64,000 nucleotides of DNA from positions 372,001 through 436,000 of the forward strand of contig JADJLT010000006.1 of NCBI GenBank assembly GCA_016709965.1. Reading direction: 5' to 3'. Position numbers and translations under genes: made by a program. The stretch comes from Betaproteobacteria bacterium. GTDB taxonomy: Bacteria; Pseudomonadota; Gammaproteobacteria; Burkholderiales; Rhodocyclaceae. The notes beneath the pieces are model-generated. The model ran no database searches. It had not been told where the DNA came from and saw nothing but the letters and a program-made list of their open reading frames with translations. Shown in pieces: positions 55,090-62,962 of the stretch. Numbering within the stretch: position 1 is the first letter of the stretch; each line of letters begins with the position of its first letter.

Positions 55090-55683
55090 TTATCCCGCCC
55101 GGCCCTCGCTCGTCGCCAGCGCCTTCTCGATACGCGCATCCGGAATCAGCCAAACCAGCGCCACCAGCACATACAGACTTTGCGCCAGCGTCGGCGACCA
55201 GAATGCCGACACCATTCCCGCCGCATAGACCACCGGCGAAGACTTCCCCTTCCAGTCGCTGCCCAGTGCCACTTTCAACAAGGACTTGTCACCCTGCGAC
55301 GCGATGATGGTCTGCTGCAAAATCCAGTAAGCCACCGCCGCCATGAACAACACCCCGCCGTAAACCGCCGACGGCACGGCCGCGAAATGGTTTTCACCCA
55401 TCCAGCCGGTGGTGAACGGAAACAGCGAAAGCCAGAACAGCAAATGCAGATTCGCCCACAAAATCGGCCCCGTCACGTTATGCGCCGTGTGCAGCATGTG
55501 GTGATGGTTGTTCCAGTAGATGCCGACGTAGACGAAGCTCAGCACATAACTGAAAAACACCGGTAGCAACGAGGCCAGCGCATCAATACTCTCGCCATGC
55601 GGCACTTTAAGTTCCAGCACCATGATCGTGATGATGATGGCCAGAACGCCATCGCTGAATGCTTCAAGGCGGGTTTTACCCAT
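55090..55683 (-). CDS. TMEM175-like potassium channel family protein (DUF1211)
   Basis: A 197-residue integral membrane protein with about six helices. The first helix carries the family filter motif FSDGVLAIIITIMVLELKVP; a later histidine-rich loop NNHHHMLHTAH and WANLHLLFWLSLFPFTTGWMG are also typical of DUF1211. Bacterial members conduct potassium as tetramers with one repeat per chain. Its start region overlaps nothing, and a truncated hydratase lies divergent to it. Confidence 0.92.
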   Translation of the reverse strand: MGKTRLEAFSDGVLAIIITIMVLELKVPHGESIDALASLLPVFFSYVLSFVYVGIYWNNHHHMLHTAHNVTGPILWANLHLLFWLSLFPFTTGWMGENHFAAVPSAVYGGVLFMAAVAYWILQQTIIASQGDKSLLKVALGSDWKGKSSPVVYAAGMVSAFWSPTLAQSLYVLVALVWLIPDARIEKALATSEGRAG

Positions 55684-55799
55684 GCTTTCCTCCGTATTTG
55701 GAAATCTCCTTTGTCAGAGACCGTTGCGTCAACGAATCGTGCGATGCCCACAAAAAAAGATCTGAGCAGGCGCTACTTCCAGGCACATTTCGACGCCTA

Positions 55800-56168
55800 A
55801 ACCATTTCAGTGGTGTTTTGACCTTTCTCAACGCGGCACCTTACCGCATCGTCAAGGAAATGGCCTTCACCGCCCTGCCTGTCACGGCACAACGTGCCGA
55901 AAGTGTCGGCATGATCAACCACGTTGTTGAAAATGCGGAAATTGAAGCCTTTACTTTCGATCTGGCACGCGGCATCACGAAAAATGCACCGCTGTCGATT
56001 TCCGTCATCAAGGAGCAATGGCGAATTGTTGCCGGCGCCCACCCCATGAGCCCGCAAGGTTTCGAACGCGTCGCCGGCCTGCGCCGCGTCGTCTACGACA
56101 GCACCGATTATCAGGAAGGCATCCGCTCCTTCAAGGAGAAGCGCAAGCTAGTTTTTACGGGCAAGTGA
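55800..56168 (+). pseudogene. Enoyl-CoA hydratase/methylmalonyl-CoA decarboxylase, 5'-truncated remnant
   Basis: The last ~122 residues of a crotonase-family protein are intact: MAFTALPVTAQRAESVGMIN, then NAPLSISVIKEQWRIVAG and SPQGFERVAGLRRVVYDS with a normal end. Everything before HFSGVLTFLN is missing, including the oxyanion-hole and catalytic regions of the N-terminal half; the preceding in-frame codons do not resemble the family. The open frame upstream has no start suited to a functional enzyme. It looks like the scar of a deletion next to the TMEM175-like gene. Confidence 0.85.
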
Positions 56169-56311
56169 ACAAACAGGGCGCAGGTGTCTCGGGGCAAGGC
56201 GAAGATGGCGTCGCTGCGTTTGGCTTTTTTGTCGCTACTATCCGGTCGCAACCCGATTCAAGGGTGAGATAGAAAATCGTCCAACGTAATGACCATGGCA
56301 ACAGGGCCTGG

Positions 56312-56350
56312 CCCTGCGGTCAACCGGAAAAATTGGGCGAAATTTGAAGC
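56312..56350 (-). repeat. Dispersed GGTTGACCG repeat, intergenic copy
   Basis: CCTGCGGTCAACCGGAAAAA, then TTGGGCGAAATTTGAAG. It ends 5 nt before the stop codon of the PEP-CTERM gene. Confidence 0.75.
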
Positions 56351-56354
56351 CTGA

Positions 56355-57224
56355 TTACTTCGCACCACGCCACCAAGGGGAAGTGGGAATGGCTCGAATC
56401 AATTCGAGCCATTGTGCTAAGGCGCCATTGCGACGGCGCGTTGTCAGCAGGCCGAGAAGGGCCAGGCTGGCCAATGCCAGTGACCCAGGTTCCGGCACGC
56501 TCAGAGGGGCTTCGCCGAGCACACCTCGGGCGGTCAGCGAGAAGTTGTCGATAGCCAAGCCATCGTCAGAACCGGTGGCATCGATGTCGGTCCAGCGAAT
56601 CCAGAAACTGGTGTTTGCAGCAATGTTCAGACCGGTGATGGTGGCGCTCACTGCCGTAAAGTTACCAACGGCGTTCCCGTCCTTGGCGCCTTGACCGACG
56701 GTGTCGGGGGTCACAAAGTCCAGCGCGCTGAAGTCAAGGAAGGTACCTGTGCCCAGGGCGGTAGCGTTGGTGCTGTATTGGAAGGCGAGCCGGTCGGTGC
56801 GGTTGACGACGCCGAGGCGCCATTGCTCGCCGATGAAGGCGATGTCCAGCGAGGTGATGGTAGCGCCGGTTTTATTGGAAAACTCGGCGCCGAAGCTCGG
56901 AATGAGCGTGCCGCTACGAAGGCTACCCAAGGCACGTTCCGTTGAGCCGGCGGCGCCGTAGCTGTAGATGTCACCCGTGTTGCTGCCGCCCGTGTCTACC
57001 GCGTACTGATCGTTGTCCCGTGCGCCACCGCCGGATTCGTCCAGTACCCAGCCCACGGGCAAGCTTGTATTGGTGGTCGTGTTCGCAGTATTGCCCAGGG
57101 TGTTGAAATCCTGCGTGTAAGCACTGCCCAGTGACGACAGACTGACAGGTGTGGCATGGGCGCTGCCGACCGCAAGTAGGCCGATAGTAATTAACAGACT
57201 GGCGCCATACGTATTTTTGTTCAC
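56355..57224 (-). CDS. PEP-CTERM protein with a C-terminal extension
   Basis: A 289-residue exported protein starting at a GTG, with a signal peptide (1-24). The mature domain has the ENLGN-type opening YTQDFNTLGNTANTT and WIRWTDIDATGSDDGLAIDN, a beta-sandwich pattern found in secreted nuclease/adhesin-like proteins. The sorting signal VPEPGSLALASLALLGLLTT-RRR would normally end the protein, but 23 more residues follow (from NGALAQWLELIRAIP). The extension is encoded by a perfect hairpin. Confidence 0.9.
   Translation of the reverse strand: MNKNTYGASLLITIGLLAVGSAHATPVSLSSLGSAYTQDFNTLGNTANTTTNTSLPVGWVLDESGGGARDNDQYAVDTGGSNTGDIYSYGAAGSTERALGSLRSGTLIPSFGAEFSNKTGATITSLDIAFIGEQWRLGVVNRTDRLAFQYSTNATALGTGTFLDFSALDFVTPDTVGQGAKDGNAVGNFTAVSATITGLNIAANTSFWIRWTDIDATGSDDGLAIDNFSLTARGVLGEAPLSVPEPGSLALASLALLGLLTTRRRNGALAQWLELIRAIPTSPWWRGAK
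56388..56413. other. Perfect hairpin inside the 3' end of the PEP-CTERM gene
   Basis: AATGGCTCGAA and TTCGAGCCATT pair over 11 bp around TCAA. It resembles a terminator stem but has no T run, and it is translated as the protein's extra C-terminal tail. Confidence 0.75.
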
Positions 57225-57424
57225 CGAAAGTTTCCTTAGTGGGGCGGATCCGTCGACTCGGATGCCGGATTGCTGAATGCCGTTTGATGTGTGTTACGGT
57301 TGCTGGCCACTTTAGATTCATCGCTTCCAAATGCATGTGAAATAATTGCCATTGAGGCTGATCGATTTGGCGTATTTCGCTATATGCGAATGGGCACTGC
57401 ATATCTAACAGTTATGGTGGGAGG

Positions 57425-57468
57425 CCATGGTCGACCGGAAATTTGGCTGAATTACCGATTTCTATCCC
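57425..57468 (-). repeat. Dispersed GGTTGACCG repeat, intergenic copy
   Basis: CCATGGTCGACCGGAAATTT, then GGCTGAATTACCGATTTCTA. The core has T to C as in the waaF copy. It lies 38 nt upstream of the L,D-transpeptidase gene. Confidence 0.65.
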
Positions 57469-57505
57469 GTCAGTAGGTCCCGATCACATTTCCTGAATTG
57501 TTGTC

Positions 57506-58231
57506 ATGGCGAGCTTGTCTTCCGGTTTTTCCGCGCAAAACACCGCCGCGCTAGCGTCGGCGCGACAATTGCTGCTGGTTGTCGCGCCGACTTGGGATAG
57601 CGGTGCAGCGAGATTGCAGCGTTTTGCGCGGACGGATTTGGATGGCGACTGGCAGCCGGTTGGTACTGCAGTGGCGGTGAGTCTGGGCCGGGCGGGGCTG
57701 GCCTGGGGGCGTGGGCTGCATGCGCGGTGCGATGGCGAAGAGAAGCGGGAAGGCGATGGCTGTGCGCCAGCGGGGATATTTGCGATCACGGCGCTGTTCG
57801 GGGTTGCGGCGCCGGATAGCCCGTTCGCAAGCGCCGCCCAATTGCCCTACCTGTGCGCGACACCCGATCTCAAGGCCATCGATGACCCGGCCTCGGCGTA
57901 TTACAACCGCATTGTCGATCAGTCCGCCGTGGCGCAGCCCGACTGGTCTTCGTGCGAGGACATGTTGCGCAGCGACCGGCGTTACGTCGTGGGGGCGATG
58001 GTGGCGCATAACAGCGATCCAGTCGTGCCGGGGGCGGGGTCATGTATTTTCATGCATGTTTGGGAAAGCGCGGGTGCGCCGACGGCCGGTTGTACGGCCA
58101 TGGCGCTGGCCGACATGACAGAGATTGCTGGCTGGCTGGATGCCTCGGCAGAGCCTTTGCTGGTGCAGTTACCGCAGGTGGAATACGAGGCCTTGCGCGT
58201 CGCTTGGCGGCTGCCGGTGGTTTTGGCGTAA
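57506..58231 (+). CDS. L,D-transpeptidase family protein (YkuD)
   Basis: 241 residues with a YkuD-type catalytic motif: a histidine in VAHNSDPVVPGAGSCIFMHV and the nucleophile cysteine in PTAGCTAMAL. These enzymes form 3-3 cross-links in peptidoglycan or attach proteins to it. An in-frame TGA lies just upstream of the ATG and there is no signal peptide, which is odd for a cell-wall enzyme. The N-terminal LLLVVAPTWDSGAARLQRF resembles the usual opening of short proteobacterial YkuD proteins. Confidence 0.85.
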   Translation: MASLSSGFSAQNTAALASARQLLLVVAPTWDSGAARLQRFARTDLDGDWQPVGTAVAVSLGRAGLAWGRGLHARCDGEEKREGDGCAPAGIFAITALFGVAAPDSPFASAAQLPYLCATPDLKAIDDPASAYYNRIVDQSAVAQPDWSSCEDMLRSDRRYVVGAMVAHNSDPVVPGAGSCIFMHVWESAGAPTAGCTAMALADMTEIAGWLDASAEPLLVQLPQVEYEALRVAWRLPVVLA

Positions 58232-58302
58232 TGCAGTTGCGATGACAGTCGTTGGTTAGCCGGCTAGACTGGCTGCCTTTCAACCTTCCGGCCGTTCCGC
58301 CT

Positions 58303-59547
58303 GTGCTCAATCGAATCTGGGTCGCTTTTATCCTTGTCGGCTTTGTCGCCGCAGTTGCGCAGTTGCTGCAGGGCGACCTCGATATCTTCACGCGGGTGCT
58401 GAACGGCTTGTTCGATACGGCCAAGACGGGTTTTGATATTTCGCTCGGGCTGGTTGGTGTCATGAGCCTGTGGCTGGGCATCATGAAAATTGGCGAACGG
58501 GGTGGGTTGATCCAGTTGTTCGGGCGGGCGATGGGGCCGTTTTTCCGGCGCGTCTTCCCTGATATCCCGGCTGGATATCCGGCCAGCGGCAGTATCGTGA
58601 TGAATTTCAGCGCCAACATGCTGGGCCTGGACAATGCCGCGACACCACTTGGCCTGAAAGCCATGCGCGAGCTGCAGGAGATCAACCCAAAGCCGGATAC
58701 GGCGAGCAATCCGATGATCATGTTCCTGGTGCTCAATACGGCCGGCATCACGCTGATCCCGACGTCGGTCATCGCCATCCGTCAGAGCATTGCGCTCAAG
58801 CAGGGGCTGGTTGGTTTCAACGCGGCCGACATTTTCCTGCCAACACTGCTCGGCACCTTCGTTTCTTTCTGCGCCGGGCTAATTGCGGTGGCCATCTGGC
58901 AGCGCATCAACCTGTTCTGCAAGCCGGTGCTGGCCTTCTTCGGTGGATTCGCGGCGCTAATGGGCGGGATGTATTTCTGGCTGGCCGGCATGCCGCCGGA
59001 ACAGATGGCGCAGATGATTGGCCTGCTCGGCAGCGGCTTGATTGTTTCAATCATCGCGCTCTTTGTTGCCGTGGCGGCGTGGCGCGGTATTGATGTCTAT
59101 GAGAGTTTCGTCGAGGGTGCCAAGGAGGGCTTTGGCGTTGCAGTACAGATCATTCCCTACCTGATCGCCATGCTGGTGGCGATTTCGGTGTTCCGCACCA
59201 CGGGCGGCATGGACTACCTGATCGGCGCCATCCGCAGCGCCGTACTGGCGCTCGGGATCAACGACGACTTCGTGCCGGCGCTACCGGTCGGTCTGATGAA
59301 AACGCTGAGCGGCAGCGGCGCACGCGGCCTGATGGTCGATGTGATGACGACCTACGGCGTCGATTCCTTCCAGGGCAAGCTGGCGGCGATCATTCAGGGT
59401 TCAACCGAGACGACCTTTTACGTTCTGGCTGTCTATTTCGGCAGCGTCAATATCACCAAGACCCGCTACGCGCTGGCCTGCGGGCTGATCGCCGATGCCG
59501 TCGGGCTGGTCGGGGCGATCCTGATCGGCTACGCGTTTTTCCACTAA
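58303..59547 (+). CDS. SpmA-SpmB fusion, nucleoside-recognition (Gate) membrane protein
   Basis: 414 residues from the GTG giving MLNRIWVAFILVGF; an upstream TTG is possible. There are about eight to ten hydrophobic helices in two halves. The first (LSLGLVGVMSLWLGIMKIGE, NFSANMLGLDNAATPLGLKA) is SpmA-like and the second (FVEGAKEGFGVAVQIIPYLI, STETTFYVLAVYFGSVN) SpmB-like. In Bacillus, SpmA and SpmB are separate spore-maturation proteins; fused forms are common in Gram-negative bacteria, where the substrate is unknown. Confidence 0.9.
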   Translation: MLNRIWVAFILVGFVAAVAQLLQGDLDIFTRVLNGLFDTAKTGFDISLGLVGVMSLWLGIMKIGERGGLIQLFGRAMGPFFRRVFPDIPAGYPASGSIVMNFSANMLGLDNAATPLGLKAMRELQEINPKPDTASNPMIMFLVLNTAGITLIPTSVIAIRQSIALKQGLVGFNAADIFLPTLLGTFVSFCAGLIAVAIWQRINLFCKPVLAFFGGFAALMGGMYFWLAGMPPEQMAQMIGLLGSGLIVSIIALFVAVAAWRGIDVYESFVEGAKEGFGVAVQIIPYLIAMLVAISVFRTTGGMDYLIGAIRSAVLALGINDDFVPALPVGLMKTLSGSGARGLMVDVMTTYGVDSFQGKLAAIIQGSTETTFYVLAVYFGSVNITKTRYALACGLIADAVGLVGAILIGYAFFH

Positions 59548-59676
59548 CAGCGGCTTAACGACTCAGCCATACCGCGAAAAGCTGCATCGCTTTAGCGATG
59601 TATGAAGCTGTGTTTCAGGATGGCGTGGACTTGGAGGGGGCTGGCGGGCGCGCTATCTGATTAAATTGCACCCCAA

Positions 59677-59705
59677 AAAAACCCGCCGAAAAAGGCGGGC
59701 TTTTT
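59677..59705. terminator. Bidirectional terminator between SpmAB and the lectin-like PEP-CTERM gene
   Basis: CCCGCC, GAAAAA loop, GGCGGG, with an A run before and a T run after. It serves the convergent genes ending at 59547 and 59723. Confidence 0.85.
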
Positions 59706-59722
59706 GTGAGCTGGTTGTTTGC

Positions 59723-60568
59723 TTATGCTTTTTTGCGGCGGCTTACACCGAGTCCGGCCAAGCCAAGCCCAATCAGTGCCAGGGAGGCTGGCTCCGGAAC
59801 GTTAGCGCCAACGGTAGAGATCGGGTCGTAGGTTGAGTTTAGCTGCCATGCCAAGACGTCATGATTGGCATAAGCCGCACCCGTTCCAGAGGTAAAACCA
59901 ACAAAAGCGTCCGTGGAACCAAGAATAGAGGCTAGATCCGTGTTGTAAGAGAGCAATGAGCTACCTGGTCTGGCTGCATTGGCACCCAGAGCGAGGCGTA
60001 CTTCCAGCAGGCCTGTGGCACCGTTGTAGTCAACCCATGCACTCCAGATGTCGCCGTTATTCATGTCGCCGAGAGCAACTTCGGCCAGCGCTGCGGATGA
60101 AACATTCCCGTTCAAATCAATGCCGACATGGTTGCTGCTGTTGTTGTCGCCAGCGCCGTTATTCCAGGTGTCAAATTCAATACCAACACTATTTGGTAAC
60201 CCGGCATAGCCAATGCCGCCACCGAGGCCGCCAACGCTATTGGAGTTTGTCTGGACGACAAAAACCAAACCATCTGCGCCGCACCCTTGACCGTCACAAG
60301 CACCGCCCGCACCGGAAAACTGGAATCGAAATGCCGTACTGAACGAAGCATTTGACGCGAGGCTTACGGTGTTGGTGGAAAAGAAAGAGCCGCTCTGGCT
60401 GTAGTTTGCTGGGGTAACACGAAGCGCAGTCCCGGCTTGGGCAGCGTTGCCATTGATTTGAAGCCCGGCGGTGCTGCTGAAGTCGTTGTAAAGCAGGGTC
60501 GTGGCCTGTGCATATCCTGTGAAGGCAAATGCCAGCGCGATACCGGCGATACTTTTTGATAGTTTCAT
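59723..60568 (-). CDS. L-type lectin-domain PEP-CTERM protein
   Basis: 281 residues, signal peptide (1-22). The mature part is an L-type (legume-like) lectin domain: SFSTAFRFQFSGAGG, GADGLVFVVQ, SVGIEFDTWNNGAGDNNSSN with its metal-binding Asp/Asn, and ASILGSTDAFVGFTSGTGAA. The sorting signal ANVPEPASLALIGLGLAGLG with SRRKKA follows. Likely secreted or held in the exopolysaccharide, with possible glycan binding. GGGG precedes the start. Confidence 0.93.
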   Translation of the reverse strand: MKLSKSIAGIALAFAFTGYAQATTLLYNDFSSTAGLQINGNAAQAGTALRVTPANYSQSGSFFSTNTVSLASNASFSTAFRFQFSGAGGACDGQGCGADGLVFVVQTNSNSVGGLGGGIGYAGLPNSVGIEFDTWNNGAGDNNSSNHVGIDLNGNVSSAALAEVALGDMNNGDIWSAWVDYNGATGLLEVRLALGANAARPGSSLLSYNTDLASILGSTDAFVGFTSGTGAAYANHDVLAWQLNSTYDPISTVGANVPEPASLALIGLGLAGLGVSRRKKA

Positions 60569-60993
60569 TTGGTGGTCCCCTTGTTTGATGCCTTGTATCA
60601 AGCACATACCGGACCAGTCGTTTAATGCCATGATTTAAATCAATTATTCTATTTGGATTTCAGGGTTTGTAAATTATTTCGACACGGTTTCGCGAGAAAC
60701 TGCAGCCATAAGAAGCTCGCGGTGCCTTGATTTGAAAAAGTTGCAGGGCGTTGCTGCACGATGGGTTCGGCGATTACTTTCCGTTTTACGCTGACGTCAA
60801 ACTGCATTTTTATGCAACAAGTCAATTTTTGGAGAGGCCGCCTGTATGCCGGCTATTGTCCAAAACCCAAGTGGCAGCGAATTCTCCGAAGATCAACGAT
60901 TAGTCCAAACAGACTATTGATGAAAAATACAAGCGGCATAGGATATGACTTGTAACTATTCCAATAACCTAAATAAACTCCAGGAGAACTTCG
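60569..60993. other. AT-rich intergenic region between divergent PEP-CTERM genes
   Basis: 425 nt without a protein gene. It is AT-rich and presumably holds two divergent promoters. I see no clear -35/-10 pair, sigma54 site or repeat copy in it. Confidence 0.6.
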
Positions 60994-61170
60994 ATGAAAC
61001 TCAAAAGTACGCTCGCCGCAGTGTCCCTTGCCATCGCGGCAACCGAGGTCTTTGCTTCGGATGTTGGGGCCAAGCTTTCGATGAACGCGCCGTCGGAACC
61101 GGATTCCTATTCCATGCTGCTCGCCGGTATTGGCCTGATGGCAGCCATAGCCAGCCGTCGGCGTTCCTGA
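60994..61170 (+). CDS. Very short PEP-CTERM peptide (58 residues)
   Basis: CAGGAGAA lies 6 nt before the ATG and a good terminator follows the stop. The product has a signal peptide (1-21, ending VFA), a 12-residue linker, a SEPDS motif at 34-38 in place of the classical PEP, a hydrophobic helix MLLAGIGLMAAIA and the basic end SRRRS. After removal of both signals only about 15 residues would remain. The two sorting signals and expression signals are too complete for a chance frame. Confidence 0.8.
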   Translation: MKLKSTLAAVSLAIAATEVFASDVGAKLSMNAPSEPDSYSMLLAGIGLMAAIASRRRS

Positions 61171-61200
61171 ACTGACACTACCGTCAATTTTTAGTCACTA

Positions 61201-61224
61201 ACGGAGCCGATTGGCTCCGTTTTT
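61201..61224 (+). terminator. Terminator after the short PEP-CTERM gene
   Basis: ACGGAGCC, GATT loop, GGCTCCGT, then TTTT. It lies 31 nt past the stop. Confidence 0.88.
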
Positions 61225-61331
61225 AGTTCCGGAGGCGGGGTTTTGGTCGTAGGGATGAATGGACTTTTGCCCACGACGTACCTCATGTCTACGCTCCTGA
61301 CTGGCCAAGGTTTTGGCGTGTTTAGAAGCAC

Positions 61332-61376
61332 TGCTACGGTCAACCGGGAAAATCGGCGAAAATTGGAATCTTTCGC
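61332..61376 (-). repeat. Dispersed GGTTGACCG repeat, intergenic copy upstream of rluE
   Basis: TGCTACGGTCAACCGGGAAA, then ATCGGCGAAAATTGGAATC. It ends 16 nt before the rluE start codon, so it lies in the leader of that transcript. Confidence 0.75.
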
Positions 61377-61391
61377 CGCCCCTGAAGCCCT

Positions 61392-61964
61392 GTGTCCTCC
61401 ATCGTTTTTTTCAACAAGCCCTACGGCGTCCTTAGCCAGTTCACGCCGGAGGGCAAATGGCGGGCGCTGGATGAATTCATTCCGGTCAAGGATGTTTATG
61501 TCGCCGGTCGGCTTGATGCCGACAGCGAGGGGTTGCTGATCCTGACTGACGACGGCAAGTTGCAGGCGAAGATCGCTGATCCGAAGCACAAGCTGGAAAA
61601 AACCTATTGGGTGCAGGTCGAGGGTGTGCCGGATGAAGCAGCATTGGATCAATTGCGCACCGGCATCAAACTGTCGGACTTTGCCGCGCTGCCGGCCAAA
61701 GCAAGTTTGATCGATGAACCGGTCGGGCTGTGGCAACGCGATCCGCCGATTCGCTTTCGCGCCGCGATCCCGACTTCGTGGCTGGAAATCCGTATCAGCG
61801 AGGGCAAGAATCGCCAGGTCAGGCGAATGACAGCAGCCATCGGTTATCCTACGCTCCGTCTGATTCGGGCCGCCATTGGGGCGGCGACGCTGGATGGTCT
61901 GGCGCTGGGCGAGTGGCGCAAGATCGACGGCAGTTACCAGGATTTGCAAGGAAAATTCAAATGA
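61392..61964 (+). CDS. rluE: 23S rRNA pseudouridine synthase (RluE/RsuA family)
   Basis: 190 residues starting at a GTG. The catalytic aspartate is in VAGRLDADSEGLLILT, FNKPYGVLSQFTPEG opens the domain and ISEGKNRQVRRMTAAIGYPT is the late RNA-binding strand. The missing S4 domain and size match RluE, which modifies 23S rRNA U2457. It overlaps the next gene by 4 nt. Confidence 0.92.
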   Translation: MSSIVFFNKPYGVLSQFTPEGKWRALDEFIPVKDVYVAGRLDADSEGLLILTDDGKLQAKIADPKHKLEKTYWVQVEGVPDEAALDQLRTGIKLSDFAALPAKASLIDEPVGLWQRDPPIRFRAAIPTSWLEIRISEGKNRQVRRMTAAIGYPTLRLIRAAIGAATLDGLALGEWRKIDGSYQDLQGKFK

Positions 61965-62404
61965 ATAAACACCTGATTGCCGCAGTGATCGGGCTGGCGC
62001 TGGGCGCCACCGCCTGGGCGCAGAGCGCCATGCCGGTCATGGAATTGAGCGCCGGGTTCTACCGCATCGAGGCCGAAGTGGCTTCGAATGATCGCAATCG
62101 CCAGCTTGGCCTGATGAACCGTCAGACGATGCCGGCCCAGCACGGCATGCTCTTTGTCTTCACCGAGAACAACACGCACTGCATGTGGATGCGCAACACG
62201 CTGTTGCCGTTGTCCGTGGCCTTCCTCAATGAAGAGGGCAAGATCATCAACATCGAGGACATGCAACCGCAGACGGAAGACAACCACTGCGCCAGGGTGC
62301 CGGCCCGCTATGCGCTGGAAATGAACCTCGGCTGGTTCGCCCAGCGCGGCATCAAGCCGGGCATGAAGCTGAACGGCATCGACAAGGCGCCACGCCCACA
62401 ATAA
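61961..62404 (+). CDS. DUF192 periplasmic protein
   Basis: 147 residues with a signal peptide (1-20). The DUF192 core is complete: NRQLGLMNRQTMPAQHGMLF, THCMWMRNTLLPLSVAFLNE and a final YALEMNLGWFAQRGIKPG. The function is unknown although the fold is known for the family. It is coupled to rluE (ATGA) and to ubiC (TAATG). Confidence 0.92.
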   Translation: MNKHLIAAVIGLALGATAWAQSAMPVMELSAGFYRIEAEVASNDRNRQLGLMNRQTMPAQHGMLFVFTENNTHCMWMRNTLLPLSVAFLNEEGKIINIEDMQPQTEDNHCARVPARYALEMNLGWFAQRGIKPGMKLNGIDKAPRPQ

Positions 62405-62937
62405 TGAAACGCAGCAAATGGCGGGTTCGCCTCGCTGGCGGGCTGGCCGAACCTATCCTTCGTTCCTGGCTGACTGAACCGGATTCGCTGACGGCACGTT
62501 GCCAGCAGGCGAGTTCGGTCTTTCGCGTTCGCTTGCTCAATTACGGCAAAGGCAAGGCCTTGGCTGATGAGGCAGCGGGCGATGCAACCGGCCGCCAGCT
62601 GGCCTGGGTGCGCGAAGTGGCGCTCGAATGCGACGGCCAAGCGGTCATCTTTGCCCACACCACGCTGTCTACTGCCGCCCGTGGCCGTATGACCCGTTGG
62701 ATGGCCGGCCTCGGCAGCCGTTCGCTTGGCTCGCTGCTGTTTACCTACCCCGGCTTTGAGCGCGGGGCTATCGAGTTTTTACGCCTGGATGCGCGGCATC
62801 CCCTTTATCGCCGCGCTGCATCCCTCGGGCCGGTGACGACTACGCTGTGGGCGCGTCGCTCGCGGCACCGCCTGGCGAATCAGGCGGTGCTGGTCACGGA
62901 GGTTTTCTTGCACACCGTGACTACCCTCGGGCACTGA
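62404..62937 (+). CDS. ubiC: Chorismate lyase
   Basis: Converts chorismate to 4-hydroxybenzoate and pyruvate, the first step of ubiquinone synthesis. 177 residues: WLTEPDSLTARCQQASSVFRV, WVREVALECDGQAVIFAHT and a closing LWARRSRHRLANQAVLVTEVFL. The active-site arginine and glutamate positions are kept. No ubiA follows; the next gene is convergent. Confidence 0.93.
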   Translation: MKRSKWRVRLAGGLAEPILRSWLTEPDSLTARCQQASSVFRVRLLNYGKGKALADEAAGDATGRQLAWVREVALECDGQAVIFAHTTLSTAARGRMTRWMAGLGSRSLGSLLFTYPGFERGAIEFLRLDARHPLYRRAASLGPVTTTLWARRSRHRLANQAVLVTEVFLHTVTTLGH

Positions 62938-62962
62938 GCGATAACGCCCGGCGCCGACTGGT

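Noticed and set aside
60597..60615. TTGATGCCTTGTATCAA as an FNR-type site near the lectin gene
   Set aside because: The half-sites are seven bases apart rather than four, so it does not fit FNR/Dnr spacing.
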